Below are positions 1 through 9,898 of a stretch of DNA of 64,000 nt, piece after piece (within the stretch, counting starts at the first letter, position 1; each line of letters begins with the position of its first letter). The translations under genes were made by a program, and so were the position numbers. Origin of the DNA: Chrysogorgia sp. JL179-B06 (taxonomy: Eukaryota; Cnidaria; Anthozoa; Scleralcyonacea; Chrysogorgiidae); contig JAYKKM010000450.1 in NCBI GenBank assembly GCA_035772405.1, positions 841,001 to 905,000 on the forward strand. The letters are read 5' to 3'. The notes below the pieces were generated by a model. The model made no database searches. It had not been told where the DNA came from and saw only the letters and a list, made by a program, of their open reading frames with translations.

Positions 1-673
1 TTTTAAGATGGGACCTCGAGCTCTCGTGTCTTGAGCGATGCATTGGGTTGTTGGTAACCACACCACATGGGTAACAATTGTACGACGCGCCGCCGTGCAC
101 AAAATCCAGGTGAGCGTCTGAGAGTATGTGACTCATAATATCGCCCGCACCTAGTATTTCATTACACCCCACCCTACAAACGTTGGCGTCACAGTTTGCG
201 GCGAGCTCTAGCCACGCTTTGGCTTTGGTTGAGCATGGTTTCCATAGAAGGGTCGCCAAGAACACTTCGAGGTAGTTACCGAGTAGTGTAGCGGCGGACT
301 CGCAAGGGTTGCTCAAGTAGTGGCTACTTGCTAACGTAAGACGTTTGAATGGTGAGTAACACCACACAGGGATCATCTTGGTTAGTTCGTTAACCATCCT
401 GTTGGCTCTAACTTCATCAAGCCCGACCCAAGCCTCGTGAGCGAACTTTGTATAGAGAATCTGGGTACCAAATTGTCTCGACACCTCTTCGTTTTTACGA
501 TCGGGGTCGCACAACTTGAAGACTTGCGAGTACCCTTTTAAGACGTTGGGTCCAGAGGCGCCTTGTGGGGTAGACGCATCGACAAAGGACATTCTCCGCA
601 TTGCGTCGATCTCCTCTTCTTGGCGGGCTTGGTCTTGAGTCATCTCTTCTGCGGTGTCTTGGACTTGAGTCAT
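1..673 (-). CDS. Divergent two-zinc-finger protein of Polinton A (C-terminus outside window)
   Basis: An open frame runs from the ATG at 671-673 to the window edge. By alignment with the element-B copy (28602-29294) only the last 15-20 codons are missing. Two Cys/His clusters are visible near the C-terminus, one of type CxxxC...H...H and one of type CxxC...H.....H, suggesting nucleic-acid or protein binding. The middle has a conserved IPVWCYS segment and a WKPC..KAKAWLELAAN segment shared with copy B. The rest is only about 60% identical to copy B by eye, although the neighbouring genes are almost identical between elements. The N-terminus carries a short duplication of the MTQ start segment. 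It is transcribed divergently from the 805-1140 gene. The family is not recognised and the function is unknown. Confidence 0.75.
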   Translation of the reverse strand, partial: MTQVQDTAEEMTQDQARQEEEIDAMRRMSFVDASTPQGASGPNVLKGYSQVFKLCDPDRKNEEVSRQFGTQILYTKFAHEAWVGLDEVRANRMVNELTKMIPVWCYSPFKRLTLASSHYLSNPCESAATLLGNYLEVFLATLLWKPCSTKAKAWLELAANCDANVCRVGCNEILGAGDIMSHILSDAHLDFVHGGASYNCYPCGVVTNNPMHRSRHESSRSHLK

Positions 674-804
674 TATGTTATACTCCCAGAAAAAATCCCA
701 ATTTTTTAGTGCGTTTGGTCTGGAACTGTGAGATACCTGTGAGGTCAACTGTGAGACACCTGTGAGGTCGACTGTGAGTAAGATAACACGTGATAATGTA
801 TTAG
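674..804. promoter_or_regulatory. Divergent intergenic region with direct repeats (element A)
   Basis: This separates the zinc-finger gene (minus) from the 111-aa gene (plus). It contains two full copies and one partial copy of a 23-bp unit beginning AACTGTGAGA and continuing CACCTGTGAGGTC (about 722-784). A TATA-like box, GAGTATAAC on the minus strand, lies just before the minus-strand ATG. The same arrangement is present in element B at 29295-29424. The tandem repeats look like a regulatory array, but binding is not shown. Confidence 0.5.
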
Positions 805-1140
805 ATGGTTGAAGACTCACAGACGGCTGTTGAAGCGAAGATCACGGCTGATGTGAAAAGTGTTAAGGTGAAGGACCCAAAGCGCGTCGCTGCTGGTAAA
901 AAGTTGGCTGAGATATCGAAAGCCGCGAAAGAAAAGAAAATGCGTGAAATGATAGTTAACGAAGAACAGGGTGGTGAGTGGAGCTATGGTTACATTGTCG
1001 GAACACTTGGTGTTATCATTGCTGGTGCTTCGTTGTGGTACACAATTAGCAGTGAAAAAGAACCTGTGAGTACTGCACCAACACCTGCGTCAGAAAGTCA
1101 TAGAACTCGTCGTCCAGCGTTAGACACATTTGATTCTTGA
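805..1140 (+). CDS. Small basic single-pass membrane protein (element A)
   Basis: This 111-residue protein has a Lys/Ala-rich charged N-terminal half (residues 1-55), then one hydrophobic segment (about 59-80, beginning WSYGYIVGTLGVIIAG) and a polar Ser/Pro/Arg tail. It is nearly identical to the element-B copy at 29425-29760. It is the first of five same-strand genes (four small ones, then polB) with very short gaps, implying co-regulation. The ATG at 805 follows a GTATTAG box. A minor virion-membrane or assembly protein is possible from context only; no family is recognised. Confidence 0.7.
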   Translation: MVEDSQTAVEAKITADVKSVKVKDPKRVAAGKKLAEISKAAKEKKMREMIVNEEQGGEWSYGYIVGTLGVIIAGASLWYTISSEKEPVSTAPTPASESHRTRRPALDTFDS

Positions 1141-1161
1141 ACAAAACACACGACAATGTAT

Positions 1162-1398
1162 ATGACTGCGATCGATCGAAAAGAACTTATGAACGAACTG
1201 TATGATGCGCTACTTGTTACGACTGGTGCTGTGGCAGTGAGTATGATTTCTAAAAGGGCTTTGGGAGAACCATTGGGAACACCAGAGACAGTGAAAGGTA
1301 CAGTGAAACTTGCTGCAGCTGTTGGTGCAGGAACGCTGTTAGTAAAATGGGTACAATCGAAAAAGTGGATACCGACAGATCCATTCAAATCAACGTAG
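1162..1398 (+). CDS. Small hydrophobic protein (element A)
   Basis: This 78-residue protein starts MTAIDRKEL. An ATG two codons upstream (1156) is also in frame, but in element B a 2-bp difference puts that ATG out of frame, so 1162 is the better start. Two Ala/Gly/Val-rich hydrophobic stretches (about residues 17-28 and 48-63) are separated by a PLGTPETVKG loop, and the C-terminus is basic and aromatic. It lies 21 bp after the previous gene and 4 bp before the next. Function is unknown; membrane association is predicted. Confidence 0.65.
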   Translation: MTAIDRKELMNELYDALLVTTGAVAVSMISKRALGEPLGTPETVKGTVKLAAAVGAGTLLVKWVQSKKWIPTDPFKST

Positions 1399-1402
1399 GT
1401 TA

Positions 1403-1822
1403 ATGGTGAGTGTTGTGGCTGGAGGGATTTTTAATGCAGTGGCTTTTGCAGGCGCTGGCTTTATGTTTTCAAAGTTTAATCACACAGGTTATGAGGCTGA
1501 GATGAAAAGACACAACCATGCGTTGGAACAGCTAGCCAGTGCGAAAGAAGCGTGGTCTGAAAACGAAGTCGCCAAGAGAGATAAGATCCAACGTTTACGA
1601 CAACAGCTCTCTGATGCTAATGCTGACATTAATGACACAAGCCGCGCGTTGGAGGAGCTTGTAAGAGCGATGACTATTCAGCACGGCGGACGAGTGTTCA
1701 CTGACCTCCCGAAGGTTGCGGATTACTACCAACCGAGTGCGGAAATGAAGGAATACCAATTATTGTTTGTTAGCGCGCTAGGTTTGAGTAGTGGAATAGT
1801 AGTGTGGGTGCTAACTCGGTAA
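1403..1822 (+). CDS. Two-TM coiled-coil protein (element A)
   Basis: This 139-residue protein has a hydrophobic N-terminus (about 5-24), a long charged helix with heptad character (about 33-92) and a C-terminal hydrophobic segment (about 118-137) ending LTR. This topology suggests a membrane-bridging or virion-associated protein. The element-B copy (30025-30444) differs at about ten residues, so the frame is under constraint. No named family is recognised. Confidence 0.7.
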   Translation: MVSVVAGGIFNAVAFAGAGFMFSKFNHTGYEAEMKRHNHALEQLASAKEAWSENEVAKRDKIQRLRQQLSDANADINDTSRALEELVRAMTIQHGGRVFTDLPKVADYYQPSAEMKEYQLLFVSALGLSSGIVVWVLTR

Positions 1823-1847
1823 AAAAAATGTTGGAGTAGTATAAGTG

Positions 1848-2408
1848 ATGGACAAACTTATGAGGCAGATGAGTTATGGCTTGACAATTGACGAGATCGC
1901 GAGTGAGACGCAAACTGAGTGTGGAGGCACCTTCAGGACTCACTACTGCTCGGATTGTGACGTTGTGAAAAACATCACTGACTGCGGTGGGTACGCGTGT
2001 CCAAAGTGTGGCGACATCGAATGGGGTTACACTCAGAGTTACAGCGACATGAGACTCACGCGACTAAAAAGCGTTCACAAACGGTCTTGGTGGATGGGGA
2101 GAAGACTACGGAATGTTGTGAAGGGTGAGCACCTTGAGTTGATAAAAGAGGACTTCTTGAAAGTTGTCAATGTGCTGCACTCATGCAATTTGATCAAGGG
2201 TAGAAATGTCAGCAGATATGGATACTACATTATTAGGTTGTGTCATAGAAGACGAGTCGAGACACTCAAGAAGGTGCTTGACCTCAAAGACGGGAAGGTG
2301 AAAGACTTGTTTGACGATAATTTGTTTGGGGTGGTGTACCCAAAGCTGGGATGGTGCGAAAGTGGCGACAATTATTACGACGAGTGGGCTAAGAAAAAAC
2401 AAGTGTAG
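1848..2408 (+). CDS. Zinc-ribbon protein, VLTF3-like transcription factor candidate (element A)
   Basis: The 186-aa protein starts at the ATG at 1848. An in-frame GTG lies one codon upstream and is not needed. A four-cysteine ribbon (CxxC about residue 35, CPKCG about residue 52) is followed by a basic helical domain with a YTQSYSDMR..R segment, WMGRRLRNVV and a C-terminal PKLGW motif. Zinc ribbon plus helical core resembles the poxvirus late transcription factor VLTF3 family found in many NCLDV, virophages and Polintons. That match is from memory of the family's layout and was not tested. The ATG is preceded by AGTATAAGTG. The gene sits directly upstream of polB with a 13-bp gap. Confidence 0.55.
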   Translation: MDKLMRQMSYGLTIDEIASETQTECGGTFRTHYCSDCDVVKNITDCGGYACPKCGDIEWGYTQSYSDMRLTRLKSVHKRSWWMGRRLRNVVKGEHLELIKEDFLKVVNVLHSCNLIKGRNVSRYGYYIIRLCHRRRVETLKKVLDLKDGKVKDLFDDNLFGVVYPKLGWCESGDNYYDEWAKKKQV

Positions 2409-2421
2409 TATATAGAAGTCA

Positions 2422-5400
2422 ATGAGTCGGACTGTGAAAAACCCACTGACAAAAAGACGGGCGCATAAGACGAGCGCAGCCGTTGTCAATTCACTAACAG
2501 ATGAAGCGACCAACGTTCACGGCTTCTTTAGAGATCAGGAGGGACAACGTGTAGTCGAAGACCTCACACCGTCGACGCATCTGTTGGATCGAGCACTGAG
2601 AGGGTTCACAAGGTCTTATGGAGTCGAGGTAATTGACGACAGAGACATCAATCAGGTAAATGGTAGTAGAAGCGCTGTCACTAACCTTTTGAGACGTGAA
2701 TTAGGTGAGACCAACGGAATGAAAGTGGTGGAGACAGTCAAGGTCACTTTTGAGAAAATTTTAGAACTCGATAAGACCACATACAAAACCGCCTACTTTA
2801 ACAGCGAAACGTTCGTCGTCATTAACGAGCATGACATCGAGGGTGTCGCCAATCGTGGATCGGAGCAGATTTTGACGCGGATAGCTGGGTGGTTATCTGA
2901 GGGGTCTGGATGGACTATCGACAAAATAGATGCACACTACGTCAACGTCGCTATTTACAGACCTTTGCATGGGAGTAGCTACATTGCGTTGCCAAAGGAG
3001 CTGTGCAACAGTATGAAGGGTCTGATAAATGTAAATAACGATGATGACAACGAGTGTTTTAGATGGTGCCACCTCGCACACAAATTTCCTGTTGGAAAAA
3101 ACTCTGACAGAACGTCAAAGTACGTCAGACATGTCAGTAAGCTGAATTATGACGGAATCGACTTCCCAGTCACACTCAAAGACTACAACAAGATCGAAAA
3201 GGCTAACGAAATTAGCATTAATGTTTTTGGGTATGAAAATAAGCAGCCATTCCCTGTGTACGTTTCTAAGGAGACGTATCCTGACCATATGGACCTACTG
3301 TTGATAACTAATGACGTGGGCAACAAGCATTATGTGTACATTCGCGATTTCGACAAATTCATGTACCGTCAGACAAAGTATAAGGCGAGAAAGCACTTTT
3401 GTAGGTATTGTTTGCAGTGTTTCACCCGCGCGGACGTGCTTGAAAGTCATATTGAAGTGTGTTTGGTCATCAATGGGAAGCAAGCTATTAAAATGCCACA
3501 AAAAGGTGCGAAAGTGAAATACGAGAATTTTAGTAGACAGCTAAATGTACCATTTGTGGTGTACGCAGATTTCGAGGCTATCACACAGAAGGTGCACACA
3601 GCGACACCATCAAGCGAGACTAGCTACACAAATGCTTACCAGAGGCATGTCGACTGTGGTTATGGGTATAAACTGGTTTGTTGTTATGACAACGAGTACA
3701 GTAAGCCAGTGAAAGTGTATCGCGGTGAAAACGCAGTCAACAAGTTCATTGGGGAGATGTTAGAAATTGTCGAATATTGTAAAGAGACATCTGAGAGTCA
3801 CTTTAACAAAGAAATGATACTGACTGATGCCGATAAGAAGAACTTTGACGAGGCTAAAAGTTGCCATATTTGCAGTGTTGGGTACACTAGCGCTGACGTT
3901 AGAGTGAGAGACCACTGTCACGTGTCAGGTAAGTACAGAGGGTCCGCACATCGTCAGTGTAACGTGAACTTTAGATTGACTGATAAAATTCCTGTGATCT
4001 TTCATAACTTACGTGGTTACGATAGTCATTTCATCATGCAGGAGATTGGTAAGTTTGGTCAAGACATAAATGTGATACCAAACAACATGGAGAAGTACAT
4101 GGCGTTCATGCTTGGAAAAAACTTAGTATTTTTGGACAGCTTTCAGTTCATGAGTAGTGGTCTAGACAACTTGGTGAAGAACCTACCAAGAGACGCTTTC
4201 AAATACACGTCAGAAGTGTTTCGTGACGAGGGGTTGGCACTTATGACAAGAAAGGGGGTCTATCCCTACGATTATATGGATTCCTTTGAAAAATTCGATG
4301 AGCGCGAGCTACCCTCCAAAAAAGATTTCTACAACGTTCTGAACGATGAGCACATCACGGAAGAAATGCACGAGCGCGCCATCGATGTGTGGGACTACTT
4401 CGACGTTAAAAATATGGGTGGGTACCACGACCTGTATTTGAAAAGCGATGTGCTCTTGCTCGCTGACGTTTTTGAGAACTTTAGAGAGACATGCCATCGC
4501 GAGTATAAATTAGACCCTTGTCATTATTTCACATCGCCTGGATTGGCTTGGGACGCCATGCTAAAGATGACTGGAGTAGAACTCGAATTATTGTCCGACA
4601 TCGACATGTTCCAGTTTGTAGAATTAGGTATGCGTGGTGGTGTGAGCTATATATGCAACAGACATGGTGTGGCGAATAATAAGTACATGGAAGGGTATGA
4701 CAAAGAGCAAGAGTCGAAGTATTTGATGTACCTTGACGCCAACAACTTGTATGGATGGGCAATGAGTCGAAGTCTACCCACGGGCGGCTTCAAGTGGTTG
4801 ACTGAGAAAGAAATAGAAAAAGTTAATCTGCACGACTATCACAACAATAGTAAAAAAGGTTTACTGCTCGAGGTTGACTTGGAGTACCCAGCCCATTTGC
4901 ATGACCTACACAACGATTACCCGTTGGCTCCCGAGAAGATGGAGATAACCGTTGACATGTTGTCGGAGTACTGCACGAAAATCAAAAATAAGTTTAACGT
5001 GAGTGTTGGTGGTGTGAAAAAGTTGGTGACTAATTTGATGGACAAAAAAAAGTATGTGTGTCACTACGGAAATCTGCAGTTGTACATGGATCTTGGATTG
5101 AAAATCAAAAAGGTTCATAGGGCCCTACAGTTCGACCAGTCCAAGTGGTTGGGCAAGTACATCGACTTTAACACAGTCAAAAGAACCACAGCTAAGAACG
5201 CTTTTGAGAAGGACTTCTTCAAGTTGATGAACAATAGTGTGTTCGGAAAAACGATGGAAAATTTGAGGAAGCGCGTGGACGTAAGATTAGTGACCACTGT
5301 GAAGAAATTAGAAAAGCTTGTCTCGAAGCCGACGTTCGTGTCTTGCAAAATATTTAGCGAGGACTTAGTCGCTGTTCATAAAGTTAAAGAAACGCTGACA

Positions 5401-6033
5401 CTAAATCGACCTGCGTATGTGGGTATGTGCATACTAGACTTGAGTAAAACGCTGATGTACAATTTCCACTACAATTATATCATGAAAAAGTACTCTAGCG
5501 ACACCTGCAGATTACACTTCACCGACACTGACAGTCTGTTGTACTCAATCAAAACTGACGACGTTTATTCCGACTTTATGATGGAGTGCGAAAAGTTTGA
5601 CAATAGCGACTATCCTGTAGACAGCCCATTCTTTTTTAGAGAGAATAAGAAAGTTATTGGGAAGATGAAGGACGAGTGCGCTGGGACGCCAATTATTGAG
5701 TTCGTTGGGTTGCGCAGTAAAATGTACAGCTATTTGAAAGAGGGTGGAGGCGGCGGGAAAACCGCTAAAGGTATTAGAAAGAACATAATTAAAAAGGTAA
5801 TCAGACACGAAGATTACAAAAGCGTGCTACTAGAGCAGAAACAATTGCGACACACAATGAAGACCATTAGAAGTGTCAAACATCAGCTCGGTAGCTACGA
5901 AATTAATAAAGTATCGCTATCCTGTTTTGATGATAAACGATACCTTTTAGAAAATGGTATTGACTCCTACGCATATGGTCACAAAAACATTGTAGTGAGA
6001 GACACCACTGAAAACAGTGAGCAAACGGACTAA
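2422..6033 (+). CDS. polB: Protein-primed family B DNA polymerase (Polinton POLB, element A)
   Basis: This 1203-residue polymerase has all core motifs: Exo I YADFEA, Exo II HNLRGYDSHF, Pol A DANNLYGWAM, Pol B NNSVFGKT and Pol C FTDTDS. A CxxCxxC...H....C finger precedes the exonuclease. Between Exo I and Exo II lies a CHIC...DHCH...CN module of the endonuclease VII / His-Me finger type, as is usual for invertebrate Polinton polymerases. It would replicate the element by protein priming from its ends. The frame is intact, with about 30 residues differing from the element-B copy, mostly conservative, and the C-terminus is three residues shorter. AGTATATAG lies just before the ATG. Confidence 0.95.
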   Translation: MSRTVKNPLTKRRAHKTSAAVVNSLTDEATNVHGFFRDQEGQRVVEDLTPSTHLLDRALRGFTRSYGVEVIDDRDINQVNGSRSAVTNLLRRELGETNGMKVVETVKVTFEKILELDKTTYKTAYFNSETFVVINEHDIEGVANRGSEQILTRIAGWLSEGSGWTIDKIDAHYVNVAIYRPLHGSSYIALPKELCNSMKGLINVNNDDDNECFRWCHLAHKFPVGKNSDRTSKYVRHVSKLNYDGIDFPVTLKDYNKIEKANEISINVFGYENKQPFPVYVSKETYPDHMDLLLITNDVGNKHYVYIRDFDKFMYRQTKYKARKHFCRYCLQCFTRADVLESHIEVCLVINGKQAIKMPQKGAKVKYENFSRQLNVPFVVYADFEAITQKVHTATPSSETSYTNAYQRHVDCGYGYKLVCCYDNEYSKPVKVYRGENAVNKFIGEMLEIVEYCKETSESHFNKEMILTDADKKNFDEAKSCHICSVGYTSADVRVRDHCHVSGKYRGSAHRQCNVNFRLTDKIPVIFHNLRGYDSHFIMQEIGKFGQDINVIPNNMEKYMAFMLGKNLVFLDSFQFMSSGLDNLVKNLPRDAFKYTSEVFRDEGLALMTRKGVYPYDYMDSFEKFDERELPSKKDFYNVLNDEHITEEMHERAIDVWDYFDVKNMGGYHDLYLKSDVLLLADVFENFRETCHREYKLDPCHYFTSPGLAWDAMLKMTGVELELLSDIDMFQFVELGMRGGVSYICNRHGVANNKYMEGYDKEQESKYLMYLDANNLYGWAMSRSLPTGGFKWLTEKEIEKVNLHDYHNNSKKGLLLEVDLEYPAHLHDLHNDYPLAPEKMEITVDMLSEYCTKIKNKFNVSVGGVKKLVTNLMDKKKYVCHYGNLQLYMDLGLKIKKVHRALQFDQSKWLGKYIDFNTVKRTTAKNAFEKDFFKLMNNSVFGKTMENLRKRVDVRLVTTVKKLEKLVSKPTFVSCKIFSEDLVAVHKVKETLTLNRPAYVGMCILDLSKTLMYNFHYNYIMKKYSSDTCRLHFTDTDSLLYSIKTDDVYSDFMMECEKFDNSDYPVDSPFFFRENKKVIGKMKDECAGTPIIEFVGLRSKMYSYLKEGGGGGKTAKGIRKNIIKKVIRHEDYKSVLLEQKQLRHTMKTIRSVKHQLGSYEINKVSLSCFDDKRYLLENGIDSYAYGHKNIVVRDTTENSEQTD

Positions 6034-6054
6034 TTCGCAAAACGACTGGCTATT

Positions 6055-6655
6055 TGTTAGTCAATGTTGTTAGCCAATCAAAAGAGCGCCATTTCGCTAT
6101 CCATTTGGATAAAACATCACCACTAGAATCAAAATCTAGTGGTTTTTTTCGCGCGTGAATTGAGACAACAGCAGAACGCGTCGGTTGAAATGACACTTTC
6201 TATTTTCTAATATGTGAGAGTGGGCTCGTACCACATTTTATTTTTTTTAACACGCGAAAATGTTGAAATGACACTTTCTATTTTTTCCTAAATGTAATTT
6301 GACATAAATTTGTGAGAATTTTGAAACGACGCTCTCTATTTTTTAAATATGGCTGAAATGGTGTCAAATTTAGCGAGAGTCGCTATTTAGTATAAATTTG
6401 GTATTGTTTCGCTAATCTCGCATGTGTTTGACATCAATTTAGTAGAAAATGTGCGAAGGGTGTCTAGATTGACTAACGATCGCTGTAGTAGTATAGCAAG
6501 TAGGGCTGCGAGCTTATTCGATGTTAATCGTAAATATAAATACCAAAACATCACCAAATTTGTCGAGTCGCGACTTGGCAAAATTTGGTGATGTTTTGGT
6601 ATTTATATTCACGGTTGAGGTCGATTGAGCTCGCAGCCCTACTTGCTATACTACT
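6055..6655 (-). repeat. Right terminal inverted repeat of element A
   Basis: The reverse complement matches the left end of element B from 17426 inwards to about 18030, with short indels (a deletion of about 35 bp near 6183). This includes the hairpin next to the CGCGTGAATTGAG segment. The match is longer than the 485-bp TIR shared by the two ends of element B, because B's right end has been replaced inwards of its TIR by short tandem repeats. Copies of the motif TGACACTTTCTATTTT recur inside. Confidence 0.85.
6487..6655. repeat. 169-bp terminal palindrome of Polinton A
   Basis: It begins AGTAGTATAG and ends CTATACTACT. The two halves are reverse complements apart from a mismatched stretch of about 18 bp and a few bases at the centre, around the perfect palindrome GTCGCGAC. 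The same unit forms both ends of element B. The very end of the transposon can therefore fold on itself as well as pair with the opposite end. Confidence 0.9.
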
Positions 6656-7260
6656 GTAAATCCAATTTACATATTAATTGTAGTTTGACATACTATGTAA
6701 ATTGCATGCCTTCTTTGTAAATATTTTGTAAACTGTTTGTAAATTCACAAGGTTTCTCTAATACTTGTTAAACTGTTTGTCAATAGTTTGTAAATTACTG
6801 GCATTTGTTTGTAAAGAGTTTGTAAATTACTGGGAAGTTGTTTGTGAAATACGTACAACGTATTTGTAAATAGTTTGTAAAATACGTGCAGTTTATTTGT
6901 TAATAGTTTGTAAAATATGGCAATTCGTTTGTAAATAGTTTGTAAATTACTGGCAACTTGTTTGTTAATAGTTTGTAAATTACTGGCAACTTATTTGTAA
7001 ATAGTTTGTATAAATTTGCTGAAATATTGTCGTTGCCATGATAAAAAAAGTATTTAAAATCGGGTTTAATTTTCCATTATGTCAGGAATTCAAATACGTT
7101 TGTAATTTACAAACTATAGATACAAACTATTGACAAACAGTTTAACAAGTATTAGGAGAAACCTTGTGAATTTACAAATAGTTTACAAAAATTTTACAAA
7201 GAAGGCATGTAATTTACATAGTATGTCAAACTACAATTGGTATGTAAATTGGAATTACAG
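6656..7260. mobile_element. Foldback element with internal minisatellite
   Basis: The left arm (6656-6795) and right arm (about 7126-7257) are inverted copies sharing blocks such as GTAGTTTGACATACTATGTA and AACTGTTTGTCAATAG. Between them (about 6780-7015) lie roughly seven degenerate copies of a unit of about 32 bp built on TTTGTAAATAGTTTGTAAATTACTGG. No coding capacity is seen. Element A is inserted at, or one base from, the outer edge of the left arm. A second copy lacking the outer left arm begins at 12318. Confidence 0.75.
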
Positions 7261-8821
7261 TCTATTTCCAAAGAAATTACATATTATTTACATAGTATGG
7301 AAGAGGCTTCGTTTTTCCAGTGATTTTACTACCGATTGTATATGTGACGTCATTTCGGGATTTATGTAAAACTTCACCCCTTCTTTTAAATACTAAAAGA
7401 TATTGACATTTTAACTAGTTTGCTAATTGCAGGGAGCTAAAGGGAGCAACGACCTGGGTCGAGCTCAGGTTGAGATCGTTATGGTCGCTGGAACTTGAAT
7501 TTAACAGAGTTTTCACTCCGTCTTTTGGGTCTTTATCAACGACCAATGACACCACCCACTTAAATCTTTTTTTATAGTTTTGACAACTAGGAACTCAAGT
7601 ACTTGGAAATGTCTTTTATCTAACGCTTCCCCAGAGACACGAAGTTCATTAACGCAGATTAAATATTCGTGGTTTATGCAGGAATTTTGTTTTACATGCA
7701 ACACAAAAAAGTAATTAGAGGTAGCTCACAGAAGCAGAGAATCTTGAGGCTATTTTGCAATTTTTGGGGACGCAAGATGTGCTAGCTTTTGAAAACGAAA
7801 TCGATATTGTTGAGTATTCGTACACTGAGTTAGAAGTCGACGAAGGAGAATGGCAGATGGATAGAGGAAACAATGACAGCAGTGTTCTTCGTGATGAAAT
7901 TCAGGTTCGTCTTCGACAAGGGCTAGTACATTAGTTGTTTTAAAACAAGGCCCTGTTCACATTAGGCAAGATATCTTGGGTCCCCGAGTGCCGAGATATC
8001 CCTGTCTGCTATACGTTTCCTTGCTCAAACGCGTGGTGTTTCACTGGGAGGCGAGATATCTCGGTTTCCATGCATGTGAACACTTCAACCCGCGATATCT
8101 TGGGGGAACCGAGGTTAGATGGGATGACTTAGCGAGCGTTTACATTCGTGTCGGGTAGTAGGGTCACCCTGGGGGTAGGGTCAGCATTCTTCGCAAAGAG
8201 GGTGACCCTAGGGGGCGAGATAAAGGCGAGGTAACTTTTCTCCATGTAAACACTTTTGCTCGGCTACCCGAGACAACGTTTGACGTAGGATCATGCGCAG
8301 TACCATAATTCCAACCCAGGCTTCCTCGATTGTGGTATGACAAAATGGCGACTGAAATTAACATTCTCATCCCAAATGAAACAGCAGCCACAAACGAATC
8401 ATTGATTAGCAGCCTTAAGGGTGATACAAAAGCATCTTCGAATTTAATTCTATCGATTTAACGCAGATACTGTGAAGTTATACGAAGAAGTACGCAAGAT
8501 TGCTTTCATTATAAATGGATTTTCTTTAATTACTGCCTGGGAAAATAGAATATCCTGCTGTTTTCGCTGTTGCACAATTAAAGAGATGAGTATCTCTGCA
8601 ACCTGGAAATTATAACCATAGAATTCGATAGAATAGACAATAATGCAGTTATAGTTTGGTTTCGACGATCAGCCATTTTAGAGTATTAATAGAAATATTC
8701 CCAGGCCTACCGGCTAAAACCGAGGAGGATTTTTGCATGTAATGCGCGACAGAGTTGTCTCGGGGAGGTATGGTGTCCCTCTTACCCGATCCAACTCTTG
8801 TCCATATAAACAGCGCCCTAG

Positions 8822-8984
8822 TGGGACCTTTTCTGAAGATGGCGCCAGTACTACGTCACTGTCGGCTTAGTGTCGGCTTCGGAAGCCAACAGTGCAACGC
8901 TAACCCTAACCAACCCTAAACCTTTTCACGGGCTTCCGAGGTTCGCCCGAAGCCGACTGGGCGCCATCATCGGAAAAGGTCCCA
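8822..8984. mobile_element. Foldback MITE, unit 1 copy
   Basis: The inverted ends TGGGACCTTTTC...GATGGCGCC and GGCGCCATC...GAAAAGGTCCCA enclose inner inverted arms (GTCGGCTTCGG / CCGAAGCCGAC) and a short CCCTAACC-rich centre. It is 163 bp with no coding capacity. The unit-2 copy is at 14359-14512 and has a 3-bp deletion near the left arm. Confidence 0.7.
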
Positions 8985-9108
8985 CGGCGTCGTCCCATCT
9001 AACCTTTTCCGAGGAGGCCGGCCGAGACAGTTTGCACGTGACTACGCATGCGTGACGCCATCTGTGTTTGTTTTGTCACCTGAGACACACAATTTTGTTC
9101 CTGACAAC

Positions 9109-9268
9109 GCTAAAAGGGATGACTTGACAATTTCAAGAACTAGTCTATAATTCCAACCGTAACTCTAATCTTGATCCTAACTTTAAACATAACCGTAGCT
9201 AACCCTAACCTAACCAAAAATAAAAACCAGACAAAAATCAAAAGTCCTTTTCAGTCATCCCTTTTAGC
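9109..9268. mobile_element. Small inverted-repeat element
   Basis: The ends GCTAAAAGGGATGAC and GTCATCCCTTTTAGC are perfect inverted repeats around a CTAACCCTAACC-rich centre. The unit-2 copy is at 14637-14796. This is probably a MITE; no clear target duplication was identified. Confidence 0.6.
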
Positions 9269-9898
9269 CATTTCCTATCCCTGATATCTTAGATATCCTT
9301 TGCCCCAGTGACAATTTGTCATAAAGATTTTGTCATGTGAAACAGAGCTAACTTTGTCTCTGCTACCCGAGATATCCCTGCCTTAGGCACTTTGGTCACT
9401 TTGCCATTTCAACTGCATTTGCATATCACAAAAGTCTAAAATCTCAAGAACGACGTGAGATATGAAAGAGCTCTTTACCATTACCATCTCTAATCATTTT
9501 CGGAGTCCTCTTAAAGTGGCACTACGATGAAAATTCACCCCCGTCTTTTAGATTTTCTTTAGCATAGAATAGTATTTCAGGGTCGAAAGTGATCATCGAT
9601 GTAAAAAAAAACTAAAAAATGGTATTTTGAAGTGAGTATTTTGAGCTCTGAAATCACTATTATTTAGGCCACCGTTACTAAAAACGCGTTCCAAGTGAGC
9701 CCGCAATTTCAAAAGGTAATATTGTTTGTGACGTCAGATTCTCAATGCTACGCCTGAATTTCGGTCGAGGTTATTTGTTTTCTTGTTTTTTCGAGAAGTA
9801 GATGAAATGTCCAGCCTTTCAGACGAAGAATTTGAAAAAACGACCTTGATTTACTTGAAGAATTAGCCACGTGGAGTCTTCGCGTTGAGAATCTGACG

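Larger units (their letters stand above)
1..6655 (+). mobile_element. Polinton/Maverick element A, right-hand part (truncated by window edge)
   Basis: Six genes in the same order and orientation as in the complete element at 17426-35480, ending in a terminal inverted repeat whose last 169 bp are the same palindrome as in that element. From about 675 to 6033 the two copies are almost identical in sequence. The element ends at 6655 and is followed by GTAAAT (6656-6661), the candidate 6-bp target duplication; its partner lies outside the window, so this cannot be confirmed. The left two thirds, where the integrase, capsid and ATPase genes would be, are outside the window. Confidence 0.93.

Noticed and set aside
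6120..6149. Hairpin followed by seven T residues after polB of element A
   Set aside because: It looks like a bacterial intrinsic terminator, but the setting is eukaryotic or viral, and the same hairpin lies in the left TIR region of element B where no gene ends.
6780..7015. CRISPR-like array of regularly spaced repeats
   Set aside because: The units are contiguous degenerate minisatellite copies without unique spacers, in eukaryotic DNA.
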